From positions 223,884 through 287,883 of the forward strand of contig NZ_JAHRCY010000011.1 of assembly GCF_019083965.1 (NCBI RefSeq): a DNA stretch of 64,000 bases, in the 5' to 3' direction. Numbering within the stretch: the stretch's first letter is position 1; each line of letters begins with the position of its first letter. The notes below the pieces were generated by a model, which searched no databases, was not told where the DNA came from, and worked only from the letters and a program-made list of their open reading frames with translations. Below are positions 17,145 through 25,283 of this stretch, one piece after another. The translations under genes and the position numbers were made by a program. The DNA is from Catellatospora tritici (lineage in GTDB: Bacteria > Actinomycetota > Actinomycetes > Mycobacteriales > Micromonosporaceae).

Positions 17145-17573
17145 ATGTTCCTGCGCACCATGTTCAAGTCCAAGATCCACCGGGCCGTGGTGACCCAGGC
17201 CGACCTGCACTACGTGGGTTCGGTGACGATCGACGAGGACCTGATGGACGCCGCTGACCTGCTGCCCGGCGAGCAGGTGGCGATCGTCGACATCACCAAC
17301 GGCGCCCGGCTGGAGACCTACGTCATCCCCGGCGAACGGGGCACCGGCGTCATCGGCATCAACGGGGCGGCGGCGCACCTGGTGCAGCCGGGGGACCTGG
17401 TCATCCTCATCTCGTACGCCCAGATGGATGAGGCCACCTCGCGCGCCTACACCCCCAAGGTCGTCCACGTGGACGCCGACAACCGGGTCATCTCGCTGGG
17501 CGGCGACCCCGCCGAGGCGGTGGCGGGGATGGTCGGCGATCCGGTGCCCAGCCCGCTCGCGGTGGCACGGTAG
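17145..17573 (+). CDS. panD: Aspartate 1-decarboxylase (pyruvoyl-dependent proenzyme)
   Basis: The 142-residue protein begins MFLRTMFKSKIHRAVVTQAD and contains LHYVGSVTID. The Gly25-Ser26 bond there is the expected self-cleavage site that generates the pyruvoyl group. Lys9 and Tyr23 match conserved active-site positions, and GAAAHLVQPGDLVILISYAQ is typical of the C-terminal half. It makes beta-alanine from L-aspartate for PanC, whose gene ends 4 bp upstream. Nearby nadB also consumes aspartate. Confidence 0.95.
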   Translation: MFLRTMFKSKIHRAVVTQADLHYVGSVTIDEDLMDAADLLPGEQVAIVDITNGARLETYVIPGERGTGVIGINGAAAHLVQPGDLVILISYAQMDEATSRAYTPKVVHVDADNRVISLGGDPAEAVAGMVGDPVPSPLAVAR

Positions 17574-17643
17574 CCCCCTCGGCCGGTTTTGCGGCGCACG
17601 CCGGTCCGTTAGGCTCCGGGCGGACTGGGCTCGGAAGGGGACG

Positions 17644-18537
17644 ATGTCGATGAGGCGGTGGATCGCCGCCGGCACCGCCATGTGCGCGCTGCTGGCACCG
17701 GCGCTGGCCGGATGTACCGCGACAGTGGCCGGCACGGACGGCAAGCTCACCGACGACTGGTCCGCGCTGCCCGAGGCCCAGGTGTTCACGCCCGGTGCCG
17801 AGGTCTGCCACCCCAAGACGTACGAGCAGACCGGCCGCGCCACCGCATACCAGCCGGTGGACTGCGCCCAGTCCCACTTCGGCGAGACGGTGTACGTCGG
17901 CACCCTGACCGGTCCGGCCACCGAACTGGCCGCGCCGCCGGAGCCGAACACCGCCGCGGTGGCCGCCGCCTACGCCGAGTGCGACGAGCGCGCCACCGCG
18001 TACGTGGGCCGCCAGTGGCGCGACGCCCGCCTCACCCTCGATCTCACCCTGCCCTCGGCGGCGGCCTGGCAGGGCGGCGCCCGCTGGTACCGCTGCGAGC
18101 TCAACGAGCTGACCACGGTCACCGGCGACGCCGACTGGGTCGAGCGCAAGGGTTCCCTGCGCGGCGACCTGTCGGCGCCGCTGCTGCTGGGCTGCTTCAA
18201 CGAGTCCGGCACCAACGGCGTGGACAAGATGGAAGCGGTCGACTGCGCGAAGTCGCACAACGCCGAATACGTCGGCTCGTTCGCCGCTGCGCGCACCCGC
18301 GCCTACCCGGCGAGCGAGAAGGACTGGGACTACTTCCACGACAACTGCCGCAAGGCGATCGCGGCGTACGTGGGCATCACCCAGAGCGCGACCACCCGCT
18401 ACGGCGTCATCTCCTGGCCGTACAGCCGGGCCACCTGGGCCGGCGGCGACCGGGGCGTGCGCTGCTACCTGTGGCTGGAGCAGAAGAAGATGACCGGTTC
18501 GGCGAAGGACACCAAGGGCAAGGGGATCCCCTCCTGA
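17644..18537 (+). CDS. Septum-formation-domain lipoprotein, copy 1
   Basis: The 297-residue protein has a lipoprotein signal ending LAPALAGC (lipid on Cys23). The mature part holds two related halves, each with a Cys followed by a stretch like PVDCAQSHFGE or AVDCAKSHNAEYVGSF, resembling the septum-formation (Septum_form) domain of actinobacterial envelope proteins. Paired Cys suggest disulfides outside the membrane. The next gene is a clear paralogue, with shared TDDW/TDQW, GGxRWYxC and AGDRGVRC features. Its biochemical role is unknown. Confidence 0.7.
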   Translation: MSMRRWIAAGTAMCALLAPALAGCTATVAGTDGKLTDDWSALPEAQVFTPGAEVCHPKTYEQTGRATAYQPVDCAQSHFGETVYVGTLTGPATELAAPPEPNTAAVAAAYAECDERATAYVGRQWRDARLTLDLTLPSAAAWQGGARWYRCELNELTTVTGDADWVERKGSLRGDLSAPLLLGCFNESGTNGVDKMEAVDCAKSHNAEYVGSFAAARTRAYPASEKDWDYFHDNCRKAIAAYVGITQSATTRYGVISWPYSRATWAGGDRGVRCYLWLEQKKMTGSAKDTKGKGIPS

Positions 18538-18633
18538 GGTCTTGATCAGACCAGCCCCAGGCGGGACGCGGGAACTGGCGCGTATGAACTATGCTCGCCA
18601 TTCACGTTGGCCTAGATCGGGGGAGGGCATCCC

Positions 18634-19527
18634 ATGCGACGTGGGATGAGCCGGGTAGTCGCCGGACTGTTGCTCGGTGCGGTGACGTTGCTCGCCGCCA
18701 CGGCCTGCACGCCGGAGCTGCCGAAGCACATCGACGGGAACCTGACCGACCAGTGGCCCGCCATGGCCGCGCCGAAGGGCTGGGAGCCCGACGCGGACAT
18801 GTGTCTGAAGGTCCTGAACGACTACATGTCCCGCAGCATGTACGACCCGGTGGCCTGTGACCGTGGCCACAACTACGAGATCGTGGCGATCGGCCAGTTC
18901 ACCGGTGCCGCCGCCGAGGCCGCCGAGGCCCCGCAGGCGGGTTCGGCCGCGATGCGCACCGCCTGGAGCGACTGCGACAAGAAGGCCACCGCGTTCGTCG
19001 GCGGCGACTGGCGCGGCGGCATGCTGTCGATCGGCCTCTCCCTGCCCGCCTCGATCAGCTGGACCGGCGGTTCCCGCTGGTACGTCTGCGTGCTCTCGGC
19101 CCTGGAGCGCCCGTACGGCGACCCGACCCTGCGCAGCATCTCGCTCAAGGGCGAGTTCACCAAGAACTCCTCGCTGAAGTACGGCTGCTACCAGTACGGC
19201 GACACCCTCGTCGCCATCGACTGCAAGAAGTCGCACAACACCGAGTTCGCGGGCATCTGGAACGCGGGCAGCCTTGCCTACGCGAAGCTGAACTCGTCCC
19301 AGGACAAGATCGCCAGCGAGTGCCGCAAGGTGATCGCCAAGTACGTGAAGGTCCCCGCCGACGGCAACATGAAGTACCGCACCGGCGTGGTGTGGGACTG
19401 GCCGTCGGAGGCCGACTGGAATGCCGGCGACCGCGGCGTGCGGTGCCACATCTGGCTGGACAAGAAGAAGGTCACCCGCTCGCTGAAGGGTGCCGGCAAC
19501 GGCGGCCTCCCCATCAACTATGCGTGA
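18634..19527 (+). CDS. Septum-formation-domain lipoprotein, copy 2
   Basis: This protein is also 297 residues, with signal MRRGMSRVVAGLLLGAVTLL and lipobox LAATAC (Cys25). It parallels the preceding gene throughout: NLTDQWPAM, DPVACDRGHNYE, WTGGSRWYVC, AIDCKKSHNTEFAG and NAGDRGVRCHIWLDKKKVT. The pair looks like a tandem duplication that has since diverged. GGGGGAGGG lies just upstream of ATG 18634, and a strong terminator follows the stop. Confidence 0.72.
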   Translation: MRRGMSRVVAGLLLGAVTLLAATACTPELPKHIDGNLTDQWPAMAAPKGWEPDADMCLKVLNDYMSRSMYDPVACDRGHNYEIVAIGQFTGAAAEAAEAPQAGSAAMRTAWSDCDKKATAFVGGDWRGGMLSIGLSLPASISWTGGSRWYVCVLSALERPYGDPTLRSISLKGEFTKNSSLKYGCYQYGDTLVAIDCKKSHNTEFAGIWNAGSLAYAKLNSSQDKIASECRKVIAKYVKVPADGNMKYRTGVVWDWPSEADWNAGDRGVRCHIWLDKKKVTRSLKGAGNGGLPINYA

Positions 19528-19541
19528 CCCCTGACTGAGTG

Positions 19542-19586
19542 GATCGCCGCTCCGGCCGTACTGGCCGGGGCGGCGATCTTCTTTTT
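19542..19586 (+). terminator. Rho-independent terminator
   Basis: GATCGCCGCTCCGGCC and GGCCGGGGCGGCGATC form a long stem with a short GTACT-type loop, followed by TTCTTTTT. It ends the panC-panD-lipoprotein segment and isolates nadB-nadC-coaX. Confidence 0.85.
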
Positions 19587-19653
19587 CGCCTGGTGCAGGG
19601 CCGAGTGTTGGGCGTCACGGTCGGTTGGGGGTGAATGGAGGGCTGCGGCGCGG

Positions 19654-21366
19654 TTGACTGGGCGTGTGCGCGAGGCGTTGAACGTTCCGGTCGAACTTCC
19701 GGTGCTGCCGCGGGCGCTGCCCGCGCGGGCAGCGTCGTGGGCCGAGCCCACCGACGTGGTGGTGATCGGGTCGGGTATCGCCGGCCTGACCGCCGCGCTG
19801 CACCTGCGCGAGGCTGGCCTGCACGTCACGGTGGTCACCAAGGTCAACATTGACGACGGGTCCACCCGGTGGGCCCAGGGCGGCATCGCGGCCGTGCTCG
19901 ACCCGCTCGACACCCCGGCCGCCCACGCCGAGGACACGCTGGTCGCCGGGGTCGGCCTGTGCGACCCGGAGGCCGTCGACGTACTGGTCACCGAGGGCCC
20001 GGCCCGGGTGCGCGAGCTGATCAAGATGGGTGCCGAGTTCGACCGCCACCCCGACGGCTCGCTGATGCTCACCCGCGAGGGCGGCCACCACGCCAACCGG
20101 ATCATCCACGCGGGCGGCGACGCGACCGGCGCCGAGGTGCAGCGCGCCCTGCACGCCGCGGTGCGCCGCGACCCCTGGATCCGCCTGGTCGAGCACGCGC
20201 TCGTGCTGGACCTGCTGCGCGACGCCGACGGCCGGGCCTGCGGGGTCACCCTGCACGTGCTCGGCGAGGGCACCGAGGACGGCGTCGGCGCGGTGCTGGC
20301 CCGCGCGGTGGTGCTGGCGACCGGCGGCATGGGCCAGGTCTTCGCCTCCACCACCAACCCGATCGTCTCCACCGGCGACGGCGTGGCTTTGGCGCTGCGC
20401 GCGGGCGCGGCCGTGACCGACCTGGAGTTCGTGCAGTTCCATCCCACGTCGCTGTTCTTGCCGGGTAACCGCAGCGCGCAGCAGCCGCTGGTCAGCGAGG
20501 CGCTGCGGGGCGAGGGGGCGTACCTGGTCGACGGGGACGGCAAGCGGTTCATGGTCGGGCAGCACGAGCTGGCCGAGCTGGCGCCGCGCGACGTGGTCGC
20601 CAAGGGCATCCACCGGCAGCTGCTGGCGTCGGGCACCGACCACGTCTACCTCGACGCCCGGCACGTGCGCGACGTGACCCACCGCTTCCCGACCATCACC
20701 GCGTACTGCCTGGCGGCCGGGGTGGACCCGGTGCACGACCTGATCCCCGTGGCCCCGGCGGCTCACTTCGCCTCCGGCGGCGTGCGCACCGACCTGCACG
20801 GCCGAACCAGCATCCCCGGCCTGTACGCCTGCGGTGAGGTCGCCTGCACCGGCGTGCACGGCGCCAACCGCCTGGCCTCGAACTCGCTGCTGGAGGGTCT
20901 GGTCTTCGCCCGGCGCATCGCGGTGGACATCGCCCGCGAGCTGCCGCCGCAGGGCCCGATCGAGCTGGACAAGGTCGCCATGATCGGCGGGCTGCCCGCG
21001 GCCGACGCCGTCGCCGACACCGCCGAGGCTGTCGTCACCGACACCGCCGCGCGCCGGGCCCGGCTGCAGCGGGCGATGACCCGGGGCGCGGGCGTGCTGC
21101 GCAACGCCGAGACGCTGGCCGGGACGGCCGCGGTGCTGACCGAGGTCGGCGCGCCGCCGCTGCCGGGCCGTACCGCCGGGTGGGAGTTCGCGAACCTGCT
21201 GACCGTGGCGTCGGCGCTGGTCGCCGCGGCGTCGCTGCGCGCCGAGACGCGCGGCTGCCACTGGCGCGAGGATCATCCGGAGGCGAGCGCGGCATGGCGC
21301 GGGCACCTGTTCCCGCAGCCGGACGCCGCGGGTGGTCTCACGGCTAGGTGGGAGGAGATGGCGTGA
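19654..21366 (+). CDS. nadB: L-aspartate oxidase
   Basis: The 570-residue flavoprotein has the FAD motif VVVIGSGIAGLTAAL (residues 35-49), STRWAQGGIAAVL, EGGHHANRIIHAGGDATG, VLATGGMGQVFASTTNP, QFHPTSLFLPG, APRDVVAKGI, SGGVRTDLHGRTSIPGLYACGE and ANRLASNSLLEGLVF. It oxidises aspartate to iminoaspartate for quinolinate synthesis. The start is TTG 19654, with GTG 19666 also possible; no ATG fits. The stop overlaps the nadC start. The partner nadA is not in the window. Confidence 0.93.
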   Translation: MTGRVREALNVPVELPVLPRALPARAASWAEPTDVVVIGSGIAGLTAALHLREAGLHVTVVTKVNIDDGSTRWAQGGIAAVLDPLDTPAAHAEDTLVAGVGLCDPEAVDVLVTEGPARVRELIKMGAEFDRHPDGSLMLTREGGHHANRIIHAGGDATGAEVQRALHAAVRRDPWIRLVEHALVLDLLRDADGRACGVTLHVLGEGTEDGVGAVLARAVVLATGGMGQVFASTTNPIVSTGDGVALALRAGAAVTDLEFVQFHPTSLFLPGNRSAQQPLVSEALRGEGAYLVDGDGKRFMVGQHELAELAPRDVVAKGIHRQLLASGTDHVYLDARHVRDVTHRFPTITAYCLAAGVDPVHDLIPVAPAAHFASGGVRTDLHGRTSIPGLYACGEVACTGVHGANRLASNSLLEGLVFARRIAVDIARELPPQGPIELDKVAMIGGLPAADAVADTAEAVVTDTAARRARLQRAMTRGAGVLRNAETLAGTAAVLTEVGAPPLPGRTAGWEFANLLTVASALVAAASLRAETRGCHWREDHPEASAAWRGHLFPQPDAAGGLTARWEEMA

Positions 21367-22244
21367 AAGAGTCGACGCGGATCAGTTTGGACAAGGCGGG
21401 CCTGGACCCCGACGAGGTACGGCGGATCGTCGAGAACGCGCTGCGCGAGGACCTGGGCCCCGACCGCCTGGACGTGACCGGCGTGGCGACGATCCCGGCC
21501 GATCAGGTCGACACGGCCGAGCTGATCGCCCGCGAGGCCGGGGTGGTGGCCGGGCTGGCCGTGGCGGAGCTGGTGTTCGAGCTGGCCGGGCCGGGTGCCG
21601 AGGTGACCGTGCAGGCGACCGATGGTGACACGGTGGCCCGGGGCGACGTGCTCGCCACGATCACCGGTCCGACGCGGACGCTGCTGGCGGCCGAGCGGAC
21701 CGCGCTGAACCTGCTGTGCCGGATGTCGGGCGTGGCCACCCACACCCGCCGCTGGGTCGAGCAGCTCACCGGGACGAAGGCGCTGGTGCTGGACACCCGC
21801 AAGACCACCCCGGGGCTGCGCCCGTTGGAGAAGTACGCCGTGCGCGCCGCGGGCGGCACGAACAAGCGCATGGGTCTCTACGACGTCGCCATGATCAAGG
21901 ACAACCACAAGCTCGCCGCGGGCTCCATCACCGCCGCGTACGAGCTGGTCCGCGCGACGTTCCCGGACCTGCTCGTGCAGGTGGAGGTGACCACGCTGGC
22001 CGAGGCGAAGGAGGCGGTCGCCGCGGGCGCGACTTTCCTGCTCTGCGACAACATGTCCCCGGACCTGCTGCGCGAGGTCGTCACCGCGGTCGGCGACCGC
22101 GCCGAGCTGGAGGCGACCGGCGGCCTCACCCTGGCCGTCGCCGCCGAGTACGCCGCCACCGGGGTCGACTACCTGTCGGTGGGGGCGCTCACCCACTCGT
22201 CGCCTATCGTGGACATCGCCTTGGACCTCCGACCGCGGAAGTGA
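21363..22244 (+). CDS. nadC: Nicotinate-nucleotide pyrophosphorylase (carboxylating)
   Basis: The 293-residue protein has NadC/QPRTase features: LREDLGPDRLDVT near the N-terminus, AERTALNLLCRMSGVATHTRR, LDTRKTTPGLRPLEKYAV, GGTNKRMGLYDVAMIKDNH, EVTTLAEAKEA and ATGGLTLA. It converts quinolinate and PRPP to nicotinate mononucleotide. GTG 21363 is chosen because GGGAGGAG lies 6 nt before it and it overlaps the nadB stop (GTGA). Confidence 0.94.
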   Translation: MKESTRISLDKAGLDPDEVRRIVENALREDLGPDRLDVTGVATIPADQVDTAELIAREAGVVAGLAVAELVFELAGPGAEVTVQATDGDTVARGDVLATITGPTRTLLAAERTALNLLCRMSGVATHTRRWVEQLTGTKALVLDTRKTTPGLRPLEKYAVRAAGGTNKRMGLYDVAMIKDNHKLAAGSITAAYELVRATFPDLLVQVEVTTLAEAKEAVAAGATFLLCDNMSPDLLREVVTAVGDRAELEATGGLTLAVAAEYAATGVDYLSVGALTHSSPIVDIALDLRPRK

Positions 22245-22250
22245 CGGCAC

Positions 22251-23009
22251 GTGCTGCTCTGCATCGACATCGGTAACACCAACACGGTGCTCGCCACCTT
22301 CGAGGGCGACAAGATCGTGCACTCGTGGCGGGTGAAGACCGATGCCCGCAACACCGCCGACGAGCTGGGCCTGATGTTCCGTGGCCTGCTGGCCGGGGAC
22401 AACGTCGAGATCACCGGCGTGGCGGCCTGTTCGACCGTCCCGGCGGCGCTGCGCTCACTGCGTACGATGCTCGGCCGCTACTACCCGGGGGTGCCCGCAG
22501 TGGTGGTCGAGCCCGGGGTCAAGACCGGGGTCCAGCTGGCCATCGACAACCCCAAGGAGGTCGGCGCCGACCGTGTGGTCAACACGCTGGCCGCGCACGC
22601 CCTCTACGGCGGCCCGGCGATCGTGGTCGACTTCGGCACCTCCACCAACTTCGACGCCATCAGCGCCCGGGGCGAGTTCCTCGGCGGCGTGCTGGCCCCC
22701 GGCATCGAGATCTCGGTGGAGGCGCTGGCTTCCCGCGCCGCGCAGCTGCGCAAGGTCGAGCTGGTCAAACCGGCCCGGGTGATCGGCAAGAACACGGTCG
22801 AGTGCCTGCAGTCGGGCGTGGTGTTCGGCTTCGCCGGGCAGGTCGACGGCGTGGTCAACCGCATGATCGAGGAGCTGGGTGGGGTGACGGCGGTGATCGG
22901 CACCGGCGGGCTGGCGCCCGTGGTGATCGGCGAGTGCCGCACCATCACCCACCACGAGCCGATGATCACCCTCATCGGCCTGCGCATGGTGTACGAGCGC
23001 AACGTCTAA
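22251..23009 (+). CDS. coaX: Type III pantothenate kinase
   Basis: The 252-residue ASKHA-fold kinase begins LLCIDIGNTNTVLATFEGD (phosphate motif). It has GADRVVNTLAAHALYGGPAIVVDFGTS split over residues ~105-130, GGVLAPGIEIS, and VIGTGGLAPVV near the end. It phosphorylates pantothenate, the product of PanC upstream, in the first committed CoA step. GTG start, 6 bp after nadC. Its last 4 bp overlap the convergent methyltransferase gene. Confidence 0.94.
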   Translation: MLLCIDIGNTNTVLATFEGDKIVHSWRVKTDARNTADELGLMFRGLLAGDNVEITGVAACSTVPAALRSLRTMLGRYYPGVPAVVVEPGVKTGVQLAIDNPKEVGADRVVNTLAAHALYGGPAIVVDFGTSTNFDAISARGEFLGGVLAPGIEISVEALASRAAQLRKVELVKPARVIGKNTVECLQSGVVFGFAGQVDGVVNRMIEELGGVTAVIGTGGLAPVVIGECRTITHHEPMITLIGLRMVYERNV

Positions 23010-23752
23010 CGCCGCCGCAGGCGGTAGGCGACCGTCGTGTACGGCAGCTCGAAGCTGTCGCGTCCGGCCAGGTCCGGATGGGTGGCGCAGAGCGTGCGCA
23101 CCTGGTCCAGGATCTGCCGCTGCTCCTCGGGCGCGGCGGTCAGGTACCACGACCGCGACTGGACCAGGTCCAGCAGCCCCGCTGCCGTCTGCCGCACGCT
23201 GTGCGGGAACTCGGCCACCTCGGCCTGCTCGAACAGCGAGCTGGGCCGCAGCGTGTCCAGGCCCGCCAGGTGCTGCCGGGCGGGCGTGATGATCTCTTCC
23301 AGGCGGCGAGTCCAGTCCAGGCTGAGGTCGCGGTTGTTCCACATGGGCGCCAGCACGCCGCCGGGTCGCAGCACCCGCGCGATCTCCGTGTCCGCCGCGA
23401 CGGGGTCGAACCAGTGGAAGGCCGTGCCGACCACCACGGCGTCGGCGCTGCCGTCGGCCAGCGGGATCGCCTCGGCCGACCCGGCCAGGCAGTCGACGCC
23501 GGGGGTGGTCCGGGTGAGCTGGGCTCGCATCTCGGGGTCGGGTTCCACCGCCACCACGTCGTGACCGGCGGCGAGCACCACCCGGGTGAGCTGGCCGGTG
23601 CCTGCGGCCAGGTCCACCACGCGCAGCGGCGCCTTTCCGGGGACGGAGTCGAGGGCCCAGTCCAGCGCCTCGAGCGGGTAGGTGGGGCGGGCGCCCGCAT
23701 AGGTCTGGGCGGCCGCTCCGAACGAAAGGCGATGCTGTTCGAGTCGCGTCAT
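23006..23752 (-). CDS. Class I SAM-dependent methyltransferase
   Basis: The 248-residue protein has motif I VVDLAAGTGQLTRVVLAAGHD (residues 41-61, compactly DLAAGTG), the acidic end of strand 2 (VAVEPDPEMR), then GTAFHWFD and RVLRPGGVLAPMWNNRD. This is the methyltransferase-11 pattern also seen in trans-aconitate and ubiquinone-type methyltransferases. The substrate is unknown. The gene converges on coaX with a 4-bp overlap, so transcripts may interfere. Confidence 0.85.
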   Translation of the reverse strand: MTRLEQHRLSFGAAAQTYAGARPTYPLEALDWALDSVPGKAPLRVVDLAAGTGQLTRVVLAAGHDVVAVEPDPEMRAQLTRTTPGVDCLAGSAEAIPLADGSADAVVVGTAFHWFDPVAADTEIARVLRPGGVLAPMWNNRDLSLDWTRRLEEIITPARQHLAGLDTLRPSSLFEQAEVAEFPHSVRQTAAGLLDLVQSRSWYLTAAPEEQRQILDQVRTLCATHPDLAGRDSFELPYTTVAYRLRRR

Positions 23753-24500
23753 GTCGTACCCCCGATTTCAAGCGATCTTGGTCGCACACTGTAGCGTCTC
23801 GCCGCGTGATGCGCCGATACGGGGCGGCGGCGATAGGCGGCGGATCGCAGCGCACAGCGATTGCGCGACTGCCCCCGGTAGCGCGAATCCAGCGGCCCGA
23901 ATCGTGCCCGGAAGCCCACGAGCCGCCGGCTCGCCCGTGGCGCCACTCAGGGGCCGCCCAAACGCGCGGCTGGTGCCGACTCCGGCCGCCCCGTTCCCGT
24001 GCGGTACGGGGTGGTGCCCACGACACCGCGGCCATTGCCGACGGTCGCGGAATTAGGCCCGATCGCGCCCTTTGAAGGTGGTCCGGGGTCGGCGTGGTCT
24101 GGTCGCCGACCGGCCGGTGGCACCGCCCACTGTTTTGCTCACCCGCCGTCACGACTCAATTGCCGGGGGCGATCCGAGGCGATGTTTGAACCCGTGCGGT
24201 GTCCTGGAATCTGGTCGTCGGCGGGTCGGTGCCGGGTACGACCGTGGTTACCGGCGATGCTCCGTCGGAGCGTTCCCAATTGACAGGGCATTCTATTTCC
24301 CCTCGTCAGGGGCGCGGACCTTCGATTTTGCTCGGCGGGTGGCCTAGGATGACATGTAACGCATTTCGCGGGACGCGCAATAATGGCGACGCAGAATTGA
24401 TCGGCGCGCGATGTGCAAGCTATCCTGTCGGCGTTCCCGTAGTTGAATTCGGCGCCTCGACTGACGGGGAGGCCAGGGGCGGCGAGAAAGGAAGTAAGGC
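23753..24500. other. 748-bp non-coding stretch upstream of lsr2
   Basis: No convincing gene is seen in either strand; the short frames present lack ribosome-binding sites and family likeness. From about 24260 to 24450 the DNA is noticeably more A+T-rich than its surroundings. A possible -10 TAGGAT lies at 24345-24350 within CCTAGGATGAC, an 11-bp string that recurs at 49236-49246 upstream of the polysaccharide operon. Lsr2 proteins bind A+T-rich DNA, so autoregulation from this stretch is plausible. Confidence 0.5.
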
Positions 24501-24851
24501 ATGGCCAGGCGCGAGATTGTGGTGCTGGCGGACGACCTCGATGGTTCCGAGGGCGACGTCCGCAGCGTGAAGTTCGGGTTCGAAGGAAACAGCTACGAGA
24601 TCGACCTGGGCCCGTCGAACCACGACAAGCTGGCGCTGGCGCTGGCGCCGTTCGTGGCCGCCGCGCGCAAGGAGTCGAGCCGCCGGGGTCCGGCGGTCGC
24701 GGCGAAGGCGAAGGCACCGACCGCTGCCGAGCAGCGCGCCTTCAACCAGCGCGTGCGCGAGTGGGCCAAGGGTCAGGGTGAAGAGGTCAACGACCGGGGC
24801 CGCGTGCCGGCGAAGCTGATCGAGAAGTACTTCGCGGCGGGCCTGCGCTGA
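24501..24851 (+). CDS. lsr2: Lsr2-family nucleoid-associated protein
   Basis: The 116-residue protein has the Lsr2 dimerisation domain at residues 1-60 (DDLDGSEGDVRSVKFGFEG, YEIDLGPSN) and a C-terminal DNA-binding domain with VREWAKGQGEEVNDRGRVP. The RGR triplet acts as an AT-hook-like minor-groove binder in this family. Lsr2 silences A+T-rich and horizontally acquired genes in actinobacteria, much as H-NS does in proteobacteria. GAAAGGAAG precedes ATG 24501. A long hairpin follows the gene. Confidence 0.95.
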   Translation: MARREIVVLADDLDGSEGDVRSVKFGFEGNSYEIDLGPSNHDKLALALAPFVAAARKESSRRGPAVAAKAKAPTAAEQRAFNQRVREWAKGQGEEVNDRGRVPAKLIEKYFAAGLR

Positions 24852-24903
24852 TCTCATCCGGTGCGGACCCGGGCCGGGGTCACGTGCCGTCCGTAACTGC
24901 CAG

Positions 24904-24949
24904 AGCGGTACACGTGGAAGGTTCTGACGACCTTTCGTGTTGTACCGCT
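24904..24949 (+). terminator. Long hairpin after lsr2
   Basis: AGCGGTACA...GGAAGGT pairs with ACCTTTC...TGTACCGCT around a TCTGACG loop, giving a stem of about 19 bp with a small internal mismatch. It begins 53 bp after the lsr2 stop. No clean T-tract follows, so termination may need Rho, or the element may stabilise the lsr2 mRNA. Confidence 0.6.
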
Positions 24950-25090
24950 TTGTGCTGTCCGCCCCCGGCTCGGGTGGCCGCGGGCTCCGGCAGCGATCCG
25001 GATATTTCGCTGTGCGCGTAGCGCCCGTGGATGCGGAACAGCGCCGGGGCGGGCATGGTTGGCTCAGATGTCTTCCCCAACGGCGATATA

Positions 25091-25107
25091 GCGGGCAGTT
25101 TGCCCGC
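25091..25107. promoter_or_regulatory. Inverted repeat upstream of clpC
   Basis: Seven-base arms GCGGGCA/TGCCCGC surround GTT, about 177 bp before the clpC start. clp genes in actinobacteria are often controlled by ClgR, but this sequence does not clearly match the ClgR box as I remember it. Treat it as a candidate operator only. Confidence 0.3.
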
Positions 25108-25283
25108 GAATATCCGAATTTCGACCGACGGTGAGCGACGTTACGGTTACCCAACGGTGACCCGACGACCGTTTTCGGTGGGCCGACACCGTCGGGGTCT
25201 GGCGTTAGAGTGAGTGAAACAGCTTCGCCGCCCCGCACCTCCAGGTGGAGGTCGAGGAACTGAGGCGTAGGTGAGGAGCGGGA

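Larger units (their letters stand above)
24852..25283. other. 432-bp intergenic stretch between lsr2 and clpC
   Basis: It contains the lsr2 3' hairpin (24904-24949) and an inverted repeat GCGGGCA-GTT-TGCCCGC at 25091-25107 that may be a clpC operator. There is no convincing small gene. The clpC promoter presumably lies in the last 200 bp. Confidence 0.5.

Noticed and set aside
23806..24075. A possible 89-codon gene upstream of lsr2
   Set aside because: No ribosome-binding site, biased Arg/Ala/Pro composition, no recognisable features.
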